A stretch of DNA of 64,000 bases, from contig NZ_FNTF01000002.1 in NCBI RefSeq assembly GCF_900105495.1, positions 2,393,501 to 2,457,500 of the forward strand, written 5' to 3'. Shown here in pieces: positions 25,665 to 34,709 of this stretch. Under the pieces are notes generated by a model that was given only the letters and a program-made list of their open reading frames with translations, was not told the origin of the DNA and did not search any database. Position numbers and translations under genes: made by a program. This DNA is from Pseudomonas frederiksbergensis (lineage in GTDB: Bacteria > Pseudomonadota > Gammaproteobacteria > Pseudomonadales > Pseudomonadaceae). Position 1 is the first letter of the stretch. Every line of letters starts with the position of its first letter.

Positions 25665-27353
25665 TCAGCTGAGTAAATCCTGCAACGTTCCCAAATTGTC
25701 CGCTTCCTCGACCGACTTATCCTGCCGCCAACGCAACATCCTCGGGAACCGCACCGCAATCCCGCTCTTGTGTCGCCTGGACAGGGCGATGCCCTCGAAA
25801 CCCAGTTCAAACACCAGGCTCGGTGTGACACTGCTCACCGGCCCGAATTTCTCTACGGTGGTCTTGCGCACGATACTGTCGACCTGGCGCATTTCTTCGT
25901 CGGTCAGCCCCGAATACGCCTTGGCGAACGGCACCAGTGCGCGTTGGCTCGCGCCAGGCGGCCCGTCCCACACGGCGAAGGTGTAATCGCTGTAGAGACT
26001 GGCGCGGCGACCATGGCCGCGTTGCGCATAAATCAGCACCGCGTCGACGCTGAAGGGGTCGACTTTCCATTTCCACCAGACGCCCATGTCCTTGGTCCGC
26101 CCGACGCCATACAGCGCATCCCGGGCCTTGAGCATCATGCCTTCGACACCAAGCTTGCGGGAGGCTTGCCGCTGTCGGGCGAGGTCGAGCCAGTCTTCGC
26201 CGGTGAGTATCGGTGAGGCGAGTAACACCGGGTTGTTGCCGCTGGCGACGACATGCTCCAGTTGAGTGCGACGCTTGGCCTGAGGCTGGTTGCGCCAGTC
26301 TTCACCCTGCCACTCCAGCAAGTCGTAGGCGAGGATCACCACCGGCACTTCTTCGAGGATTTTTTTGTCCAGGGTTTTACGACCGATCCGCTGTTGCAGC
26401 AGCGCGAAAGGCTTTACCGCGGGGGCCGCTGGGGCATGAGGGTTGAAGGCGTCCTCGGTGGTGATTTGGTCGGTTTTCCAGGCGACGATTTCACCGTCGA
26501 TCACCGTGCCGTCGGGCAAGCAGTGAACCAGGCTATCGAATTCGGGGAAGCGCTCGGTGACCAGCTCTTCACCCCGCGACCAGACCCACAGTTGACCGTC
26601 GCGTTTGACCACCTGGGCGCGAATGCCGTCCCATTTCCATTCCACTTGCCAATGGCTGGCCGGGCCGAGCAGGGCTTCGAATTGTTCAACGGGTTGTGAT
26701 AGCGCGTGAGCGAGGAAAAACGGGTAGGGCTGACCGCCCCGTTGGGCATGTTCGGCAGACGATTCGGCAGCGATCAACTTCAAATAACCGGACGCGCTCG
26801 GGCGGTTGGACAGGTCGGTGTAACCCACCAGACGTTGGGCGACGCGTTTGCTGTCGAGCCCGGCCATGGCCGCCAAGGCGCGGGTGACCAGTAACTTGGA
26901 AACGCCGACACGGAAACTGCCGGTGATCAGTTTGATGCAGAGCATCAGGCTCTGGCGGTCCAGTTGCGACCACAAGGCCGGCAGTCGCTCGGCGAGGACT
27001 TGCGGGGTTTCACCGCGTAGCGGCAGCAGTTTGTGTTCAATCCAGACCGCTAATCCATCGTTGGAACTGTGAAGCGCTTCGGGCATTACCAGCGAAATGG
27101 TTTCCGCCAGATCGCCGACCGCTTGATAACTTTCTTCGAACAGCCACGGCGAAAGGCCGGAGATTTCCACCGCCAGCTCTCGCAGGATGCGTACCGGCAC
27201 CAGTTGCCGAGGACGCCCGCCGGACAAAAAGTAAACAGCCCATGCGGCATCTTCCGGCGCGGCCTCGGCGAAGTAGTGTTGCATCGCCGCCAGTTTGGCG
27301 TTGCTCGAGGTGGTGGCATCGAGTTCGGCATACAAATCGGCGAAGGCCTTCAT
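25665..27353 (-). CDS. ATP-dependent DNA ligase of the ligase-associated DNA-damage-response cluster
   Basis: The 562-residue ligase has an N-terminal domain of about 220 residues, a nucleotidyltransferase domain with the AMP-accepting lysine in EWKWDGIRAQ (K240), then an OB domain. Later motifs IDGEIVAWK, EGMMLKARDALY (motif IV) and WWKWKVDP (motif V) are intact. In the Pseudomonas putida cluster studied biochemically, this ligase is encoded with a metallo-beta-lactamase nuclease, Lhr-Core helicase and a metallophosphoesterase. Here only the nuclease gene accompanies it (4-nt overlap); the other two are not downstream. Confidence 0.92.
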   Translation of the reverse strand: MKAFADLYAELDATTSSNAKLAAMQHYFAEAAPEDAAWAVYFLSGGRPRQLVPVRILRELAVEISGLSPWLFEESYQAVGDLAETISLVMPEALHSSNDGLAVWIEHKLLPLRGETPQVLAERLPALWSQLDRQSLMLCIKLITGSFRVGVSKLLVTRALAAMAGLDSKRVAQRLVGYTDLSNRPSASGYLKLIAAESSAEHAQRGGQPYPFFLAHALSQPVEQFEALLGPASHWQVEWKWDGIRAQVVKRDGQLWVWSRGEELVTERFPEFDSLVHCLPDGTVIDGEIVAWKTDQITTEDAFNPHAPAAPAVKPFALLQQRIGRKTLDKKILEEVPVVILAYDLLEWQGEDWRNQPQAKRRTQLEHVVASGNNPVLLASPILTGEDWLDLARQRQASRKLGVEGMMLKARDALYGVGRTKDMGVWWKWKVDPFSVDAVLIYAQRGHGRRASLYSDYTFAVWDGPPGASQRALVPFAKAYSGLTDEEMRQVDSIVRKTTVEKFGPVSSVTPSLVFELGFEGIALSRRHKSGIAVRFPRMLRWRQDKSVEEADNLGTLQDLLS

Positions 27354-28384
27354 GGCAGCACCTCGGCGCTCTCGGGTTCGAAGGCTGCGTTTTCGTCCTC
27401 ATCGTCGCCGTACTCGGTGCTGAAGCTCATGGCATCAAGACCTTGTTCGCGCAGATAGCGCACCAGTACCCCAACCGAACCGTGGGTCACTCTCACGCGC
27501 TCGGCACCGGTTTGTTCGATGGCCCAGAGCAGGCCCGGCCAGTCGGCGTGGTCAGACAATACGAAGCCACGATCCACACCACGTCGCCGCCGAGTGCCGC
27601 GCAAACGCATCCAGCCGCTGGCGAAACCATCGCTGTAGTCACCGAAGCGCCGCATCCAGCTGCTGCCGCCAGCCGAAGGCGGGGCCAGGACCAGCGCCTT
27701 GCGCATCATGGGGTCGCTCTTTTGTACTTCGCCGGCATAGATCGTGGGCGGTAAATAAATACCACCTTCGCGATAAACCTGATTGAGCGGTTCCACGGCC
27801 CCATGCACCAGAATGGGACCGAGACTGGCATCGATGCCGTGGAGAATTCGCTGCGCCTTGCCGAACGCATAGCAGAACAGCACGCTGGTTTTGTCGTCGG
27901 CGGCGTTGGCTTGCCACCACTGATTGATCTCGGCAAAAACCTGCGCCTGGGGTTGCCAGCGATAAATCGGCAGACCGAAGGTCGATTCAGTGATGAAGGT
28001 ATTGCAGCGCACGGGCTCGAACGGCGCGCAAGTGCCGTCGGGTTCGACCTTGTAGTCGCCCGAGGCGACCCAGACTTCGCCGCGATATTCCAGGCGCACC
28101 TGTGCCGAGCCGAGGACATGCCCGGCGGGGTGAAAACTCAAAGTGACGCCATGGTGGGTCAGGGGTTGACCGTAAGGCAGGGTTTGCAGGTTGATGCCCT
28201 GGCCCAGTCGCGCCCGCAAAATCCCTTCGCCGGGAGCGGCCGCCAGATAATGCCGGTTGCCGATGCGGGCATGGTCGCCGTGAGCGTGGGTGATGACTGA
28301 ACGTTCGACCGGACGCCACGGGTCGATGTAGAAATCCCCGACCGGGCAGTACAAACCTTCAGGACGCGCGATAACAAGATCCAT
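27350..28384 (-). CDS. Ligase-associated DNA damage response exonuclease (metallo-beta-lactamase fold)
   Basis: The 344-residue protein of the beta-CASP/MBL nuclease group has the metal motif THAHGDH (H33-x-H35-x-D37-H38) and a further HPAGHVLGSAQVRLEY with a histidine ligand. It starts MDLVIARPEGLYCPVGDFYI. From studies of the homologous cluster, this is a DNase. It is the first gene of the pair and overlaps the ligase by ATGA. No SOS box was noticed upstream. Confidence 0.9.
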   Translation of the reverse strand: MDLVIARPEGLYCPVGDFYIDPWRPVERSVITHAHGDHARIGNRHYLAAAPGEGILRARLGQGINLQTLPYGQPLTHHGVTLSFHPAGHVLGSAQVRLEYRGEVWVASGDYKVEPDGTCAPFEPVRCNTFITESTFGLPIYRWQPQAQVFAEINQWWQANAADDKTSVLFCYAFGKAQRILHGIDASLGPILVHGAVEPLNQVYREGGIYLPPTIYAGEVQKSDPMMRKALVLAPPSAGGSSWMRRFGDYSDGFASGWMRLRGTRRRRGVDRGFVLSDHADWPGLLWAIEQTGAERVRVTHGSVGVLVRYLREQGLDAMSFSTEYGDDEDENAAFEPESAEVLP

Positions 28385-28465
28385 GTTGTTACCAGAATGA
28401 ATAGGCCTGTTAGCTAGGAGGTTTGCGCGAGACGAGAAGTTCTATTTTTTTTTTCGGGAATTCAA

Positions 28466-28567
28466 GATCGTTCCCACGCTCTGCGTGGGAACGCCTCAAG
28501 GGACGCTCCGCGTCCAGTGACGCGGAGCGTCCCTGGCTGCATTCCCACGCGGAGCGTGGGAACGATC
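28466..28567. repeat. Inverted REP-like repeat pair, family B
   Basis: GATCGTTCCCACGCTCTGCG...TGGGAACG and GCATTCCCACGCGGAGCGTG...GGAACGATC flank an inner inverted GGACGCTCCGCG/CGCGGAGCGTCC. The same family occurs at 31134, 37405, 55357 and 61273. It probably folds as a long imperfect hairpin. Confidence 0.9.
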
Positions 28568-28589
28568 AAGCGGTCAGGTAGAGGCGGGG

Positions 28590-31040
28590 TTACTTGCCAG
28601 GTGTCAGGGTCAACCGCTTGTTGCCGTACACCTTGTCAAAGTTCTGCGGCTGCATCGGCAAGCTCATGTATTGCCCTTTCAGCCACGGATCAATGCTGTC
28701 GAGGTAGTTGTGGCTCGCCGGATTACCGGATTGCCCGGTTCCGTTCTGCCCCATCAGCGGTTCCGCCTGGCCGAAGTCGACGATAAAGCGCATGGCGGGC
28801 GCCAGGGTGGTGGTGAAATCCTGGCCCCAGGCGAATGCTGCGGTATTCAGTGTGGTGTGGTCGCCACCGGCCGCCAGTGGCCCGCGCACCGTCTGGCCGC
28901 TGGCGTTTTTCCATTCGTAGCGGTGCAGTTTGCCCCATTGCCAGGTTTTGTGGTCGCCGCCCAACTGACTGTCGCCCGCGCTGATCGCGGCCGCCAGGCT
29001 GCGGGCGAGGATCGCCGGTTTGTCTTCTTTTTGCGGTGTGCGAGCGTCATCCCAGAACGGACTGTCCTCACGCCCCAGCAGGTGATCGGCCTGGGCCGCA
29101 TAGGACAACTTGCCGTTGGCGATAAAGGCTTTCCACGCCGGGCTGCTTTCCGGGCCGAGTTCGTCGAGGAAGATTTGCCGGGTGCTTTGCTGCAGGAACA
29201 GTTCGTAAATCGCTGCATCGGCGGAGGTCGGGCTGAGTTTGCCGTCGAAGGCCATCAGGCGGGTGTACGCCTCGCGAGCCTTGCCACGGTCCGCCTCAGG
29301 CAACGCTTCAATGGCCTGCTTGAGTGGTTTGGCCATGCCCGGTGCTTCGAACATTTTCTTCAGCTTGGCAGCGAAAGTGGTGGTCTGGTCGTACTGCATG
29401 GCGATCAGGCTGCGTGTGTCATGTTTGCCCACGCCCGCCAGTTCGGCCAGGCGTTCGCCACGCTCCGGCGCCGACCAGGAGTTGGACAGTTGCATGCCGT
29501 AGCCATGCGGAATGACTCGCTGGTTGGCGGTGCCGAGCCAGCCTTGGGCCGGATCCTGGTCATAGGGATGGAGCATCGGGTCGGCGTAACCATCCCAATC
29601 GTAACGACCTTCCCAGCCCGGCGACGGCAGCAGGCCTTCGCCTTCGCGACGGTTCGGGAAGCGCCCGGTGACTTGCCAACCGATGTTGCTGGCGTCGGCA
29701 AATACCAGGTTCAGCGCGATGGCGCGGATTTCGCGGCTGGCGTCCGAGGCTTTCTCGACGGTCTGGGCGCGGGACAGGTCGAAAAACGCGTCCAGGGTCT
29801 TGTCATCGGTGAAGTTCGGCGTCTGCAAGGCCAGGCCGAAACCGTTGGCCAGCGTCGTGCCTTGGGCACTGTTGAGCAGCGGGCCATGGCGGGTTTCGTA
29901 CACCACTTCGCGAATCGGCCGCTGGCCTTTGACGAAGTAGGTTTCGTTGCGCACGATCGCTGGCTGCCATTTGCCACCCACCTCGTAGGAAAGTCCGTTG
30001 CCCTGGCGTTTGATTTTTTCCAGGAACAGGTCCTGGTTGTCGCCCATGACAGTGGTCATGCTCCACGCCACTTTGCCGTTGAAACCGCCGAGCACCATCG
30101 GCAAACCGGCAATGGTTACGCCAGACGCCTGGTACTTCGGCGCGCGGATCTGCACGTAACTGAACAACGACGGTACGCCCAAGGGGCCATGGCTATCGCT
30201 GGCCAGCAGGCTTTTGCCGCTGCGGCTGCGTTGCGGGCCGATCGCCCAGTTGTTCGATGAGGTGGCGCCCAGCAGATTCAGATCGGACAGTTGGCTCGTG
30301 GCTTTGCTGATCTCGGCCAGCCCCGGGATTTGCCCGTTGAGCTTGATGCCCTGAAGTTTTTCAGCTTCGGCCAGCGGCAGTTTTTCATCGGGAGCGGACG
30401 GGGTCAGCCACGGGAGTTTGTCGTTGCTGACGGTCTGGGCCAGCATCAGCGAGGAGATTTCTTCCGGCAGGTTGGCCGATTGACTGAAATTCAGCAGGCA
30501 GAAAATCAGCGCCGAGTCTTCCGGCTTCCAGTATTCAGGCTTGTAGCCGGTGGCCGCGAGGTCCGCCGGCAGCTTGTCGCGATAACGGAACAGGTAGGCG
30601 TTGACGCCGCGAGCATAGACTTCGAAGAAGCGTTTGAGGCGCGGCGAAGACGCCTTGTACAGCTCGCCGGCGCTTTTCTTCAGATTGACGGCACGCATGT
30701 AGCGGTCAGCGTCGAGCAGGTCCGAGCCGGACATCTCCGACAAACGACCCTGAGCCAACAGGCGCAACGTGACCATTTGCGTGATGCGGTCGGTGGCGTG
30801 GACGTAACCGAGGGCGAACAGCGCGTCGTGGAAGGTGTTGCTTTCGATCAGCGGCATGCCCATGGCATTGCGGCGTACCGAAACGTTCTGCGCCAGGCCC
30901 TTGAGCGGTTGCACGCCGATGGTCGGCGGGAGGGTGTTCTGGGTGTTCCAGGTCTGACAACCGGTCAGGCTCAAAACACCGGCCACTGCTGCGGCAACGC
31001 CGAACCGGGGAAGAAAATGTGTAAGGGCTGGCGAGGCCAT
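28590..31040 (-). CDS. quiP: Acyl-homoserine-lactone acylase, QuiP-like (penicillin acylase family)
   Basis: The 816-residue Ntn-hydrolase precursor has a small alpha-subunit region, then the autocatalytic cleavage site and beta-subunit N-terminus at [10 protein letters not shown] (nucleophile probably S262). The remainder is a large beta subunit. In P. aeruginosa, QuiP degrades long-chain AHL signals and its gene sits beside a glutathione S-transferase gene, as here. The N-terminus has a lipobox-like SLTGC (Cys28), so this form may be membrane-anchored rather than free in the periplasm. Substrate range is inferred from family. Confidence 0.85.
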   Translation of the reverse strand: MASPALTHFLPRFGVAAAVAGVLSLTGCQTWNTQNTLPPTIGVQPLKGLAQNVSVRRNAMGMPLIESNTFHDALFALGYVHATDRITQMVTLRLLAQGRLSEMSGSDLLDADRYMRAVNLKKSAGELYKASSPRLKRFFEVYARGVNAYLFRYRDKLPADLAATGYKPEYWKPEDSALIFCLLNFSQSANLPEEISSLMLAQTVSNDKLPWLTPSAPDEKLPLAEAEKLQGIKLNGQIPGLAEISKATSQLSDLNLLGATSSNNWAIGPQRSRSGKSLLASDSHGPLGVPSLFSYVQIRAPKYQASGVTIAGLPMVLGGFNGKVAWSMTTVMGDNQDLFLEKIKRQGNGLSYEVGGKWQPAIVRNETYFVKGQRPIREVVYETRHGPLLNSAQGTTLANGFGLALQTPNFTDDKTLDAFFDLSRAQTVEKASDASREIRAIALNLVFADASNIGWQVTGRFPNRREGEGLLPSPGWEGRYDWDGYADPMLHPYDQDPAQGWLGTANQRVIPHGYGMQLSNSWSAPERGERLAELAGVGKHDTRSLIAMQYDQTTTFAAKLKKMFEAPGMAKPLKQAIEALPEADRGKAREAYTRLMAFDGKLSPTSADAAIYELFLQQSTRQIFLDELGPESSPAWKAFIANGKLSYAAQADHLLGREDSPFWDDARTPQKEDKPAILARSLAAAISAGDSQLGGDHKTWQWGKLHRYEWKNASGQTVRGPLAAGGDHTTLNTAAFAWGQDFTTTLAPAMRFIVDFGQAEPLMGQNGTGQSGNPASHNYLDSIDPWLKGQYMSLPMQPQNFDKVYGNKRLTLTPGK

Positions 31041-31133
31041 GGCAAAGCTCCTGCGGGGGGTAGCGTCAGTAAAGGCGCTACGTTAGTGAGCAGGAGGTGC
31101 CCGCGCAAGCGGCGGCGGGGTTATTTCTTCGGT

Positions 31134-31244
31134 GATCGTTCCCACGCTCTGCGTGGGAATGCCTCAACGGACGCTCCGCGTTCGGCTCTTGATGGGACGC
31201 GGAGCGTCCCGGGCTGCATTCCCACGCAGAGCGTGGGAACGATC
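31134..31244. repeat. Inverted REP-like repeat pair, family B
   Basis: Same outer arms (GATCGTTCCCACGCTCTGCG) and inner arms (GGACGCTCCGCG) as the copy at 28466; the central spacer differs. It lies between quiP and the GST gene. Confidence 0.9.
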
Positions 31245-31255
31245 TTCAATGAAGG

Positions 31256-31900
31256 TCAGGATTTAGGTGGGTTGATTTTGGCCACCAGGGCATACGCCTT
31301 CACCGTCGCCGGACGGCTCTGGATGTGGTTGAACCAGCGCAGCACGTTGGGGAAGTCTTCCAGGTTCTGGCTCTGCCACTTGTGGGAAACGATCCACGGG
31401 TAGATCGCCATGTCGGCAATGCTGTATTCGCTGCCGGCGACGAAGTCTTTATCGGCCAGTTGCTTGTCGAGTACCCCGTAGAGGCGGGCGGTTTCGTCGA
31501 TGTAGCGCTTGATGGCGTAGGGGATTTTCTCCGGCGCGAATTGGCTGAAGTGATGATTCTGCCCGGCCATCGGCCCCAGGCCGCCCATTTGCCAGAACAA
31601 CCATTGCAGCGCTTGCTGGCGCCCGCGCAAGTCTTTGGGCAGGAACTTGCCGGTTTTCTCTGCCAGGTACAGCAGAATCGCCCCGGACTCGAACAATGCC
31701 AACGGCTCACCGCCATCGGCCGGTTCGGGATCGACGATGGCTGGAATCTTGTTGTTCGGGGAAATTTTCAGGAATTGGGGTTTGAACTGGTCGTTCTGGC
31801 TGATGTTGATCGGGTGCACGTTGTAGGGCAGGCCGGCTTCTTCCAGGAATATCGAGATTTTGTGACCGTTGGGGGTGGTCCAGTAATACAGGTCGATCAT
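31256..31900 (-). CDS. Glutathione S-transferase (YfcG/YghU-like, Nu class)
   Basis: The 214-residue protein has an N-terminal thioredoxin-like domain, MIDLYYWTTPNGHKISIFLE, typical of YfcG-type GSTs that have a TPNGxK segment rather than a catalytic Cys or Ser. It continues with NKIPAIVDPE and LFESGAILLYLAEKTG (glutathione site), then an all-helical C-terminal domain. Such enzymes act as disulfide-bond reductases on glutathione disulfide. I chose the ATG at 31900; upstream in-frame codons add residues without family likeness. Neighbour of quiP. Confidence 0.9.
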   Translation of the reverse strand: MIDLYYWTTPNGHKISIFLEEAGLPYNVHPINISQNDQFKPQFLKISPNNKIPAIVDPEPADGGEPLALFESGAILLYLAEKTGKFLPKDLRGRQQALQWLFWQMGGLGPMAGQNHHFSQFAPEKIPYAIKRYIDETARLYGVLDKQLADKDFVAGSEYSIADMAIYPWIVSHKWQSQNLEDFPNVLRWFNHIQSRPATVKAYALVAKINPPKS

Positions 31901-32031
31901 GGAGTACTCCAAACCAAAAGATGTCGTTACTTGCGCACAGCAAACGCCGGCATCAGGTCGTCCCGTTTGCGTTCGATAGCTTGCCTGTAGCAACAGGTGA
32001 TGCTGAAGTGCGGGAAATTCAATGACCCCGC

Positions 32032-32604
32032 ATGAGAAAAACCGGCATGGAGCTCAAAACCAACGCGGCGCTGATCATCATCGATCAACAAAAAGGCATC
32101 CTGCATCCCAGGCTCGGTCGCCGAAACAATCTTCAGGCGGAGCAGCGAATCCTCGATTTGCTAGGGCATTGGCGTCGAACCGGGCGACCGGTGATTCATG
32201 TGCAGCACGTGTCCCGGTCGCCGGAATCAGTGTTCTGGCCGCAGCAATCGGGGGTGGAATTTCAGGAACGGTTCCAGCCACAGACCGGTGAGCAGCTTAT
32301 TCAAAAGCAGGTGCCGGATGCGTTTTGTGCGACGGGGCTCGAGACGAGTTTGCGAACGGCGGGGATCGATCAGTTGGTCATTGTCGGCGTGGCGACCAAC
32401 AACTCGGTGGAGTCCACGGCGCGAACGGCCGGGAATCTGGGGTTTGATACGTGGGTGGCGGAGGATGCGTGTTTTACCTTCGACAAGGCTGACTACTTTG
32501 GCAACGCCCATTCAGCCGAGGAAGTGCATGCGATGTCGTTGGGCAATTTGCACGGGGAATATGCGACGGTCGTGAGTACCGCACATATTTTGCAGCCTGG
32601 CTGA
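32032..32604 (+). CDS. Isochorismatase-like (cysteine hydrolase) family protein with Ser at the nucleophile position
   Basis: The 190-residue protein (185 if the second ATG at 32047 is used) has the family Asp in LIIIDQQKGI and the Lys in LIQKQVPDAF. The nucleophile loop reads GVATNNSVESTARTAGNLGF. In relatives the position of this Ser is normally Cys (GxxTxxCVxxTA). Either serine is the nucleophile, or the enzyme works differently. I believe natural homologues with NNSVE exist. Substrate unknown. Confidence 0.82.
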   Translation: MRKTGMELKTNAALIIIDQQKGILHPRLGRRNNLQAEQRILDLLGHWRRTGRPVIHVQHVSRSPESVFWPQQSGVEFQERFQPQTGEQLIQKQVPDAFCATGLETSLRTAGIDQLVIVGVATNNSVESTARTAGNLGFDTWVAEDACFTFDKADYFGNAHSAEEVHAMSLGNLHGEYATVVSTAHILQPG

Positions 32605-32608
32605 AATC

Positions 32609-32702
32609 CCTGTGGGAGCGAGCCTGCTCGCGAAAGCGGTGTAACTGACACATTGATGGTGGATGTGCCGCAGTCATCGCGAGCAGGCTCGCTCCCACAT
32701 GG
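32609..32702. repeat. REP pair (REPIN), family A
   Basis: CTGTGGGAGCGAGCCTGCTC...GCGA followed by the inverted CGCGAGCAGGCTCGCTCCCA. A third, solitary arm (GGGGGAGCGGGCTTGCTCGC) follows at 32728-32747. Confidence 0.9.
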
Positions 32703-32727
32703 GTTCTATGAACGACGTAGATCCTTG

Positions 32728-32749
32728 GGGGAGCGGGCTTGCTCGCGAA
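32728..32749. repeat. Solitary REP arm, family A
   Basis: GGGGGAGCGGGCTTGCTCGC is a slightly diverged single copy in the same orientation as the first arm of the adjacent pair. Confidence 0.75.
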
Positions 32750-32787
32750 GGCGATTCAACAGGCGAAGAAAATCTTCGCCCGAAGCA

Positions 32788-32997
32788 TCAAGCGCCGTGG
32801 CACTTCTTGAATTTCTTGCCGTTGCCGCAAGGGCATGGGTCGTTGCGGCCGACGTCTTTCAGGGCATTGCGCACCGGTTCCTGGTGAGCGTGGCCGCAGT
32901 TCGGGCCGTGGACATGGCCATGGTCGTGATCATGGTGGTCGTGATGGTCATGATCGTGGTTGCAGTCAGGGCCATGGACATGGGGTTGCTGGGTCAT
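32788..32997 (-). CDS. Small His-rich SEC-C metal-binding protein
   Basis: The 69-residue protein has an extended His/Asp-rich N-terminal half ([20 protein letters not shown]) and a C-terminal SEC-C zinc motif [17 protein letters not shown], like the SecA tail. The His-rich part may bind Ni, Co or Zn, or store metal. Its ATG overlaps the stop of the upstream LEA14-like gene by 4 nt, so the two are co-translated. Function unknown. Confidence 0.85.
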   Translation of the reverse strand: MTQQPHVHGPDCNHDHDHHDHHDHDHGHVHGPNCGHAHQEPVRNALKDVGRNDPCPCGNGKKFKKCHGA

Positions 32998-33488
32998 CGG
33001 TTTTGCTCCGGAATTAAATCGGCGGGGATTATCACGCCATTGCGCGCCAGGTGCACGTAGTGCGCGATGAATAAACCGGTTTCCAGTTCACCTTCCAGAC
33101 GATAGGGAATGGGCTGGTCGGGTTTTTTCAGCAGTTTCACCAGGTCCCGCACCTTGGGCCACAGGTTGGTGCGGATCGGTACTTTAAAGTAGGCACTGCG
33201 TTTGGGGCCGACAGTGAACCAGTGTTCGTGCTCGCCTTCGGTCAGCAGCATGTCGCCCAAGTGAATGCGGTACTCGATGCCCCGCACCGTCAGATCGCTG
33301 TCGTTGGGGTTGTCGACACGAAAGTGCAGCAAGAATTTTTGCTGCATCAATTTCGCCTGGATGACTTCGACCTTGGCCAGATGCACCTGCGGTTCGGGTT
33401 CATCGTTACCGAACCAGGACGCACAGCCGCCGAGCCCCAGAAACAGGAGAAGGGTGAGCATCTGTAGGACGCGCCGCTGGGTGGTCAT
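32994..33488 (-). CDS. LEA type 2 (LEA14/WHy-like) lipoprotein
   Basis: The 164-residue protein has a type II signal peptide with lipobox GLGGC (Cys at about 22). It then has a single LEA14/WHy-type beta-sandwich domain: [20 protein letters not shown] is the characteristic N-P-N segment. Bacterial members are linked to desiccation or stress protection in general, but no role is assigned here. It is translated with the SEC-C protein downstream. Confidence 0.85.
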   Translation of the reverse strand: MTTQRRVLQMLTLLLFLGLGGCASWFGNDEPEPQVHLAKVEVIQAKLMQQKFLLHFRVDNPNDSDLTVRGIEYRIHLGDMLLTEGEHEHWFTVGPKRSAYFKVPIRTNLWPKVRDLVKLLKKPDQPIPYRLEGELETGLFIAHYVHLARNGVIIPADLIPEQNR

Positions 33489-33539
33489 GGTAATTCTTCT
33501 CCCTTGAACCCCAGTCTAGCTTTTGATCGTTACCTCAAC

Positions 33540-34016
33540 TCAACTGCTGAAAAAACCCGCACAACACTTCTTGAATTTCTGTCCGCTGGCGCAAGGGCAC
33601 GCATCATTGCGTCCGGCCTTGAGTTGCACGGTGGGATCGATGAAATACCAGCGGCCGGCGTTCTGTACGAACGACGAGCGTTCGCGGTGGCTGTGCTCAC
33701 CGCTGCCGTCGTGCCAGCGCGCGGTAAAGGTCACGAAGGCATGTTCCGGCTGACCGCCCAAGACCTCGGAGCTTTCCACTTCAAGACCCAGCCAGGTGCT
33801 TTGGGCGCTCCAGTCGCTGATGGATTGTCGATCCAGGCCTGCCTGTTGTGCGGGCAGGGTGGTCGCCACCAGATAATCGATCAGCCCCAGTACGTAGGCG
33901 CTGTAGCGCGAACGCATCAAGGCTTCGGCACACGGCGCCGGATGACCGGCATGGTAATGACCGCAGCAGGCATCGAGCGGGGTGCCGCTACCGCAGGGGC
34001 AAATGGATGTACTCAT
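33540..34016 (-). CDS. YchJ family protein with two SEC-C motifs
   Basis: The 158-residue protein has a SEC-C motif at each end: [19 protein letters not shown] at the N-terminus and [15 protein letters not shown] at the C-terminus. Between them is an NTF2-like domain ([20 protein letters not shown]...[17 protein letters not shown]). This is the YchJ/UPF0225 arrangement; the function is unknown. The start at 34016 gives [11 protein letters not shown] as in homologues. It sits 4 bp downstream of the DUF6231-like gene. Confidence 0.9.
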   Translation of the reverse strand: MSTSICPCGSGTPLDACCGHYHAGHPAPCAEALMRSRYSAYVLGLIDYLVATTLPAQQAGLDRQSISDWSAQSTWLGLEVESSEVLGGQPEHAFVTFTARWHDGSGEHSHRERSSFVQNAGRWYFIDPTVQLKAGRNDACPCASGQKFKKCCAGFFSS

Positions 34017-34020
34017 TGCG

Positions 34021-34518
34021 TTACCACCAATATTTCCCGAAGTTTTCCGGATTGGCCCAGAACCGTGAGTTAAGCCAGTCGGGGACTTGTTTATAGTCAA
34101 GCAGATCATAGGTAAACAGGGTCAGCACTTGCTCGTCGCGCTGGAAGCGTTCGCTGGCTTGCAGCGCCAGGGAGAAAAAATCGGTCTCCTGCCAGCCGCT
34201 GGCCGGCAAGTCCGCCAGCACCGCGATGCGGCTGGCGTTGAGGTTGCGGATCCCGCCAAGCAGGTTCAGGCCATCGCGTTTGGGCAAGTGTTCGAGACAA
34301 TCGACCACCAGCGCCAGGTCAAACCGGCGCGCCGCCAGTTCAGCAGGCAACGGGCCAGGTGCCGCATGGGCCACACAACTGTCCGGGTGTGCCAGTTTGA
34401 AGGCCTCTAGTGCGGGGAATTCGCTGGCGCCAATCAGCAACAGGCGCGCGGGGGCGTAACGATCAAGCAAAGCGGCCAACGCCTGCTGGGGCGTGCGCGA
34501 AGAAATACCTGCAATCAT
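34021..34518 (-). CDS. DUF6231-like protein (methyltransferase-fold remnant)
   Basis: The 165-residue cytoplasmic protein has a Rossmann-like pattern: [17 protein letters not shown], then [17 protein letters not shown]. This resembles a class I methyltransferase core, but without a clear glycine-rich SAM loop. I recall it as DUF6231 in Pseudomonas, without certainty. It is upstream of ychJ on the same strand, likely co-transcribed. Function unknown. Confidence 0.65.
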   Translation of the reverse strand: MIAGISSRTPQQALAALLDRYAPARLLLIGASEFPALEAFKLAHPDSCVAHAAPGPLPAELAARRFDLALVVDCLEHLPKRDGLNLLGGIRNLNASRIAVLADLPASGWQETDFFSLALQASERFQRDEQVLTLFTYDLLDYKQVPDWLNSRFWANPENFGKYWW

Positions 34519-34655
34519 CGAAAATCCTCAATCAGAGCTGCCAAGACTAGCCTGCTCAAAGAGCCGGGCCTAGAGCTGGTTTGGCGTAAAAGCGTCGATC
34601 TACCGTGAACACGGGGCAAAACGGGAATGGCCTATTGCTGGCGGAGATTAAAACT

Positions 34656-34701
34656 CGGGTCTTTACTACCTGAATCGGTTCTAAGCCGATCCCCTCAGGA
34701 G
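34656..34701 (+). promoter_or_regulatory. Structured leader of OmpA-like lipoprotein gene 1, hairpin covering the ribosome-binding site
   Basis: CGGGTCTTTACT (34656-34667) precedes a hairpin: CCTGA-ATCGG (34669-34678) pairs with CCGAT (34686-34690) and, after a CCCC bulge, TCAGG (34695-34699). This takes up part of the AGGAG site at 34697-34701. The same 12-mer and layout recur before the second OmpA-like gene. Confidence 0.6.
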
Positions 34702-34709
34702 AAAACTAG

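Noticed and set aside
28466..28567. Family B repeats as CRISPR or IS ends
   Set aside because: Each locus is a single nested inverted repeat without spacers or transposase, as expected of REP-type elements.
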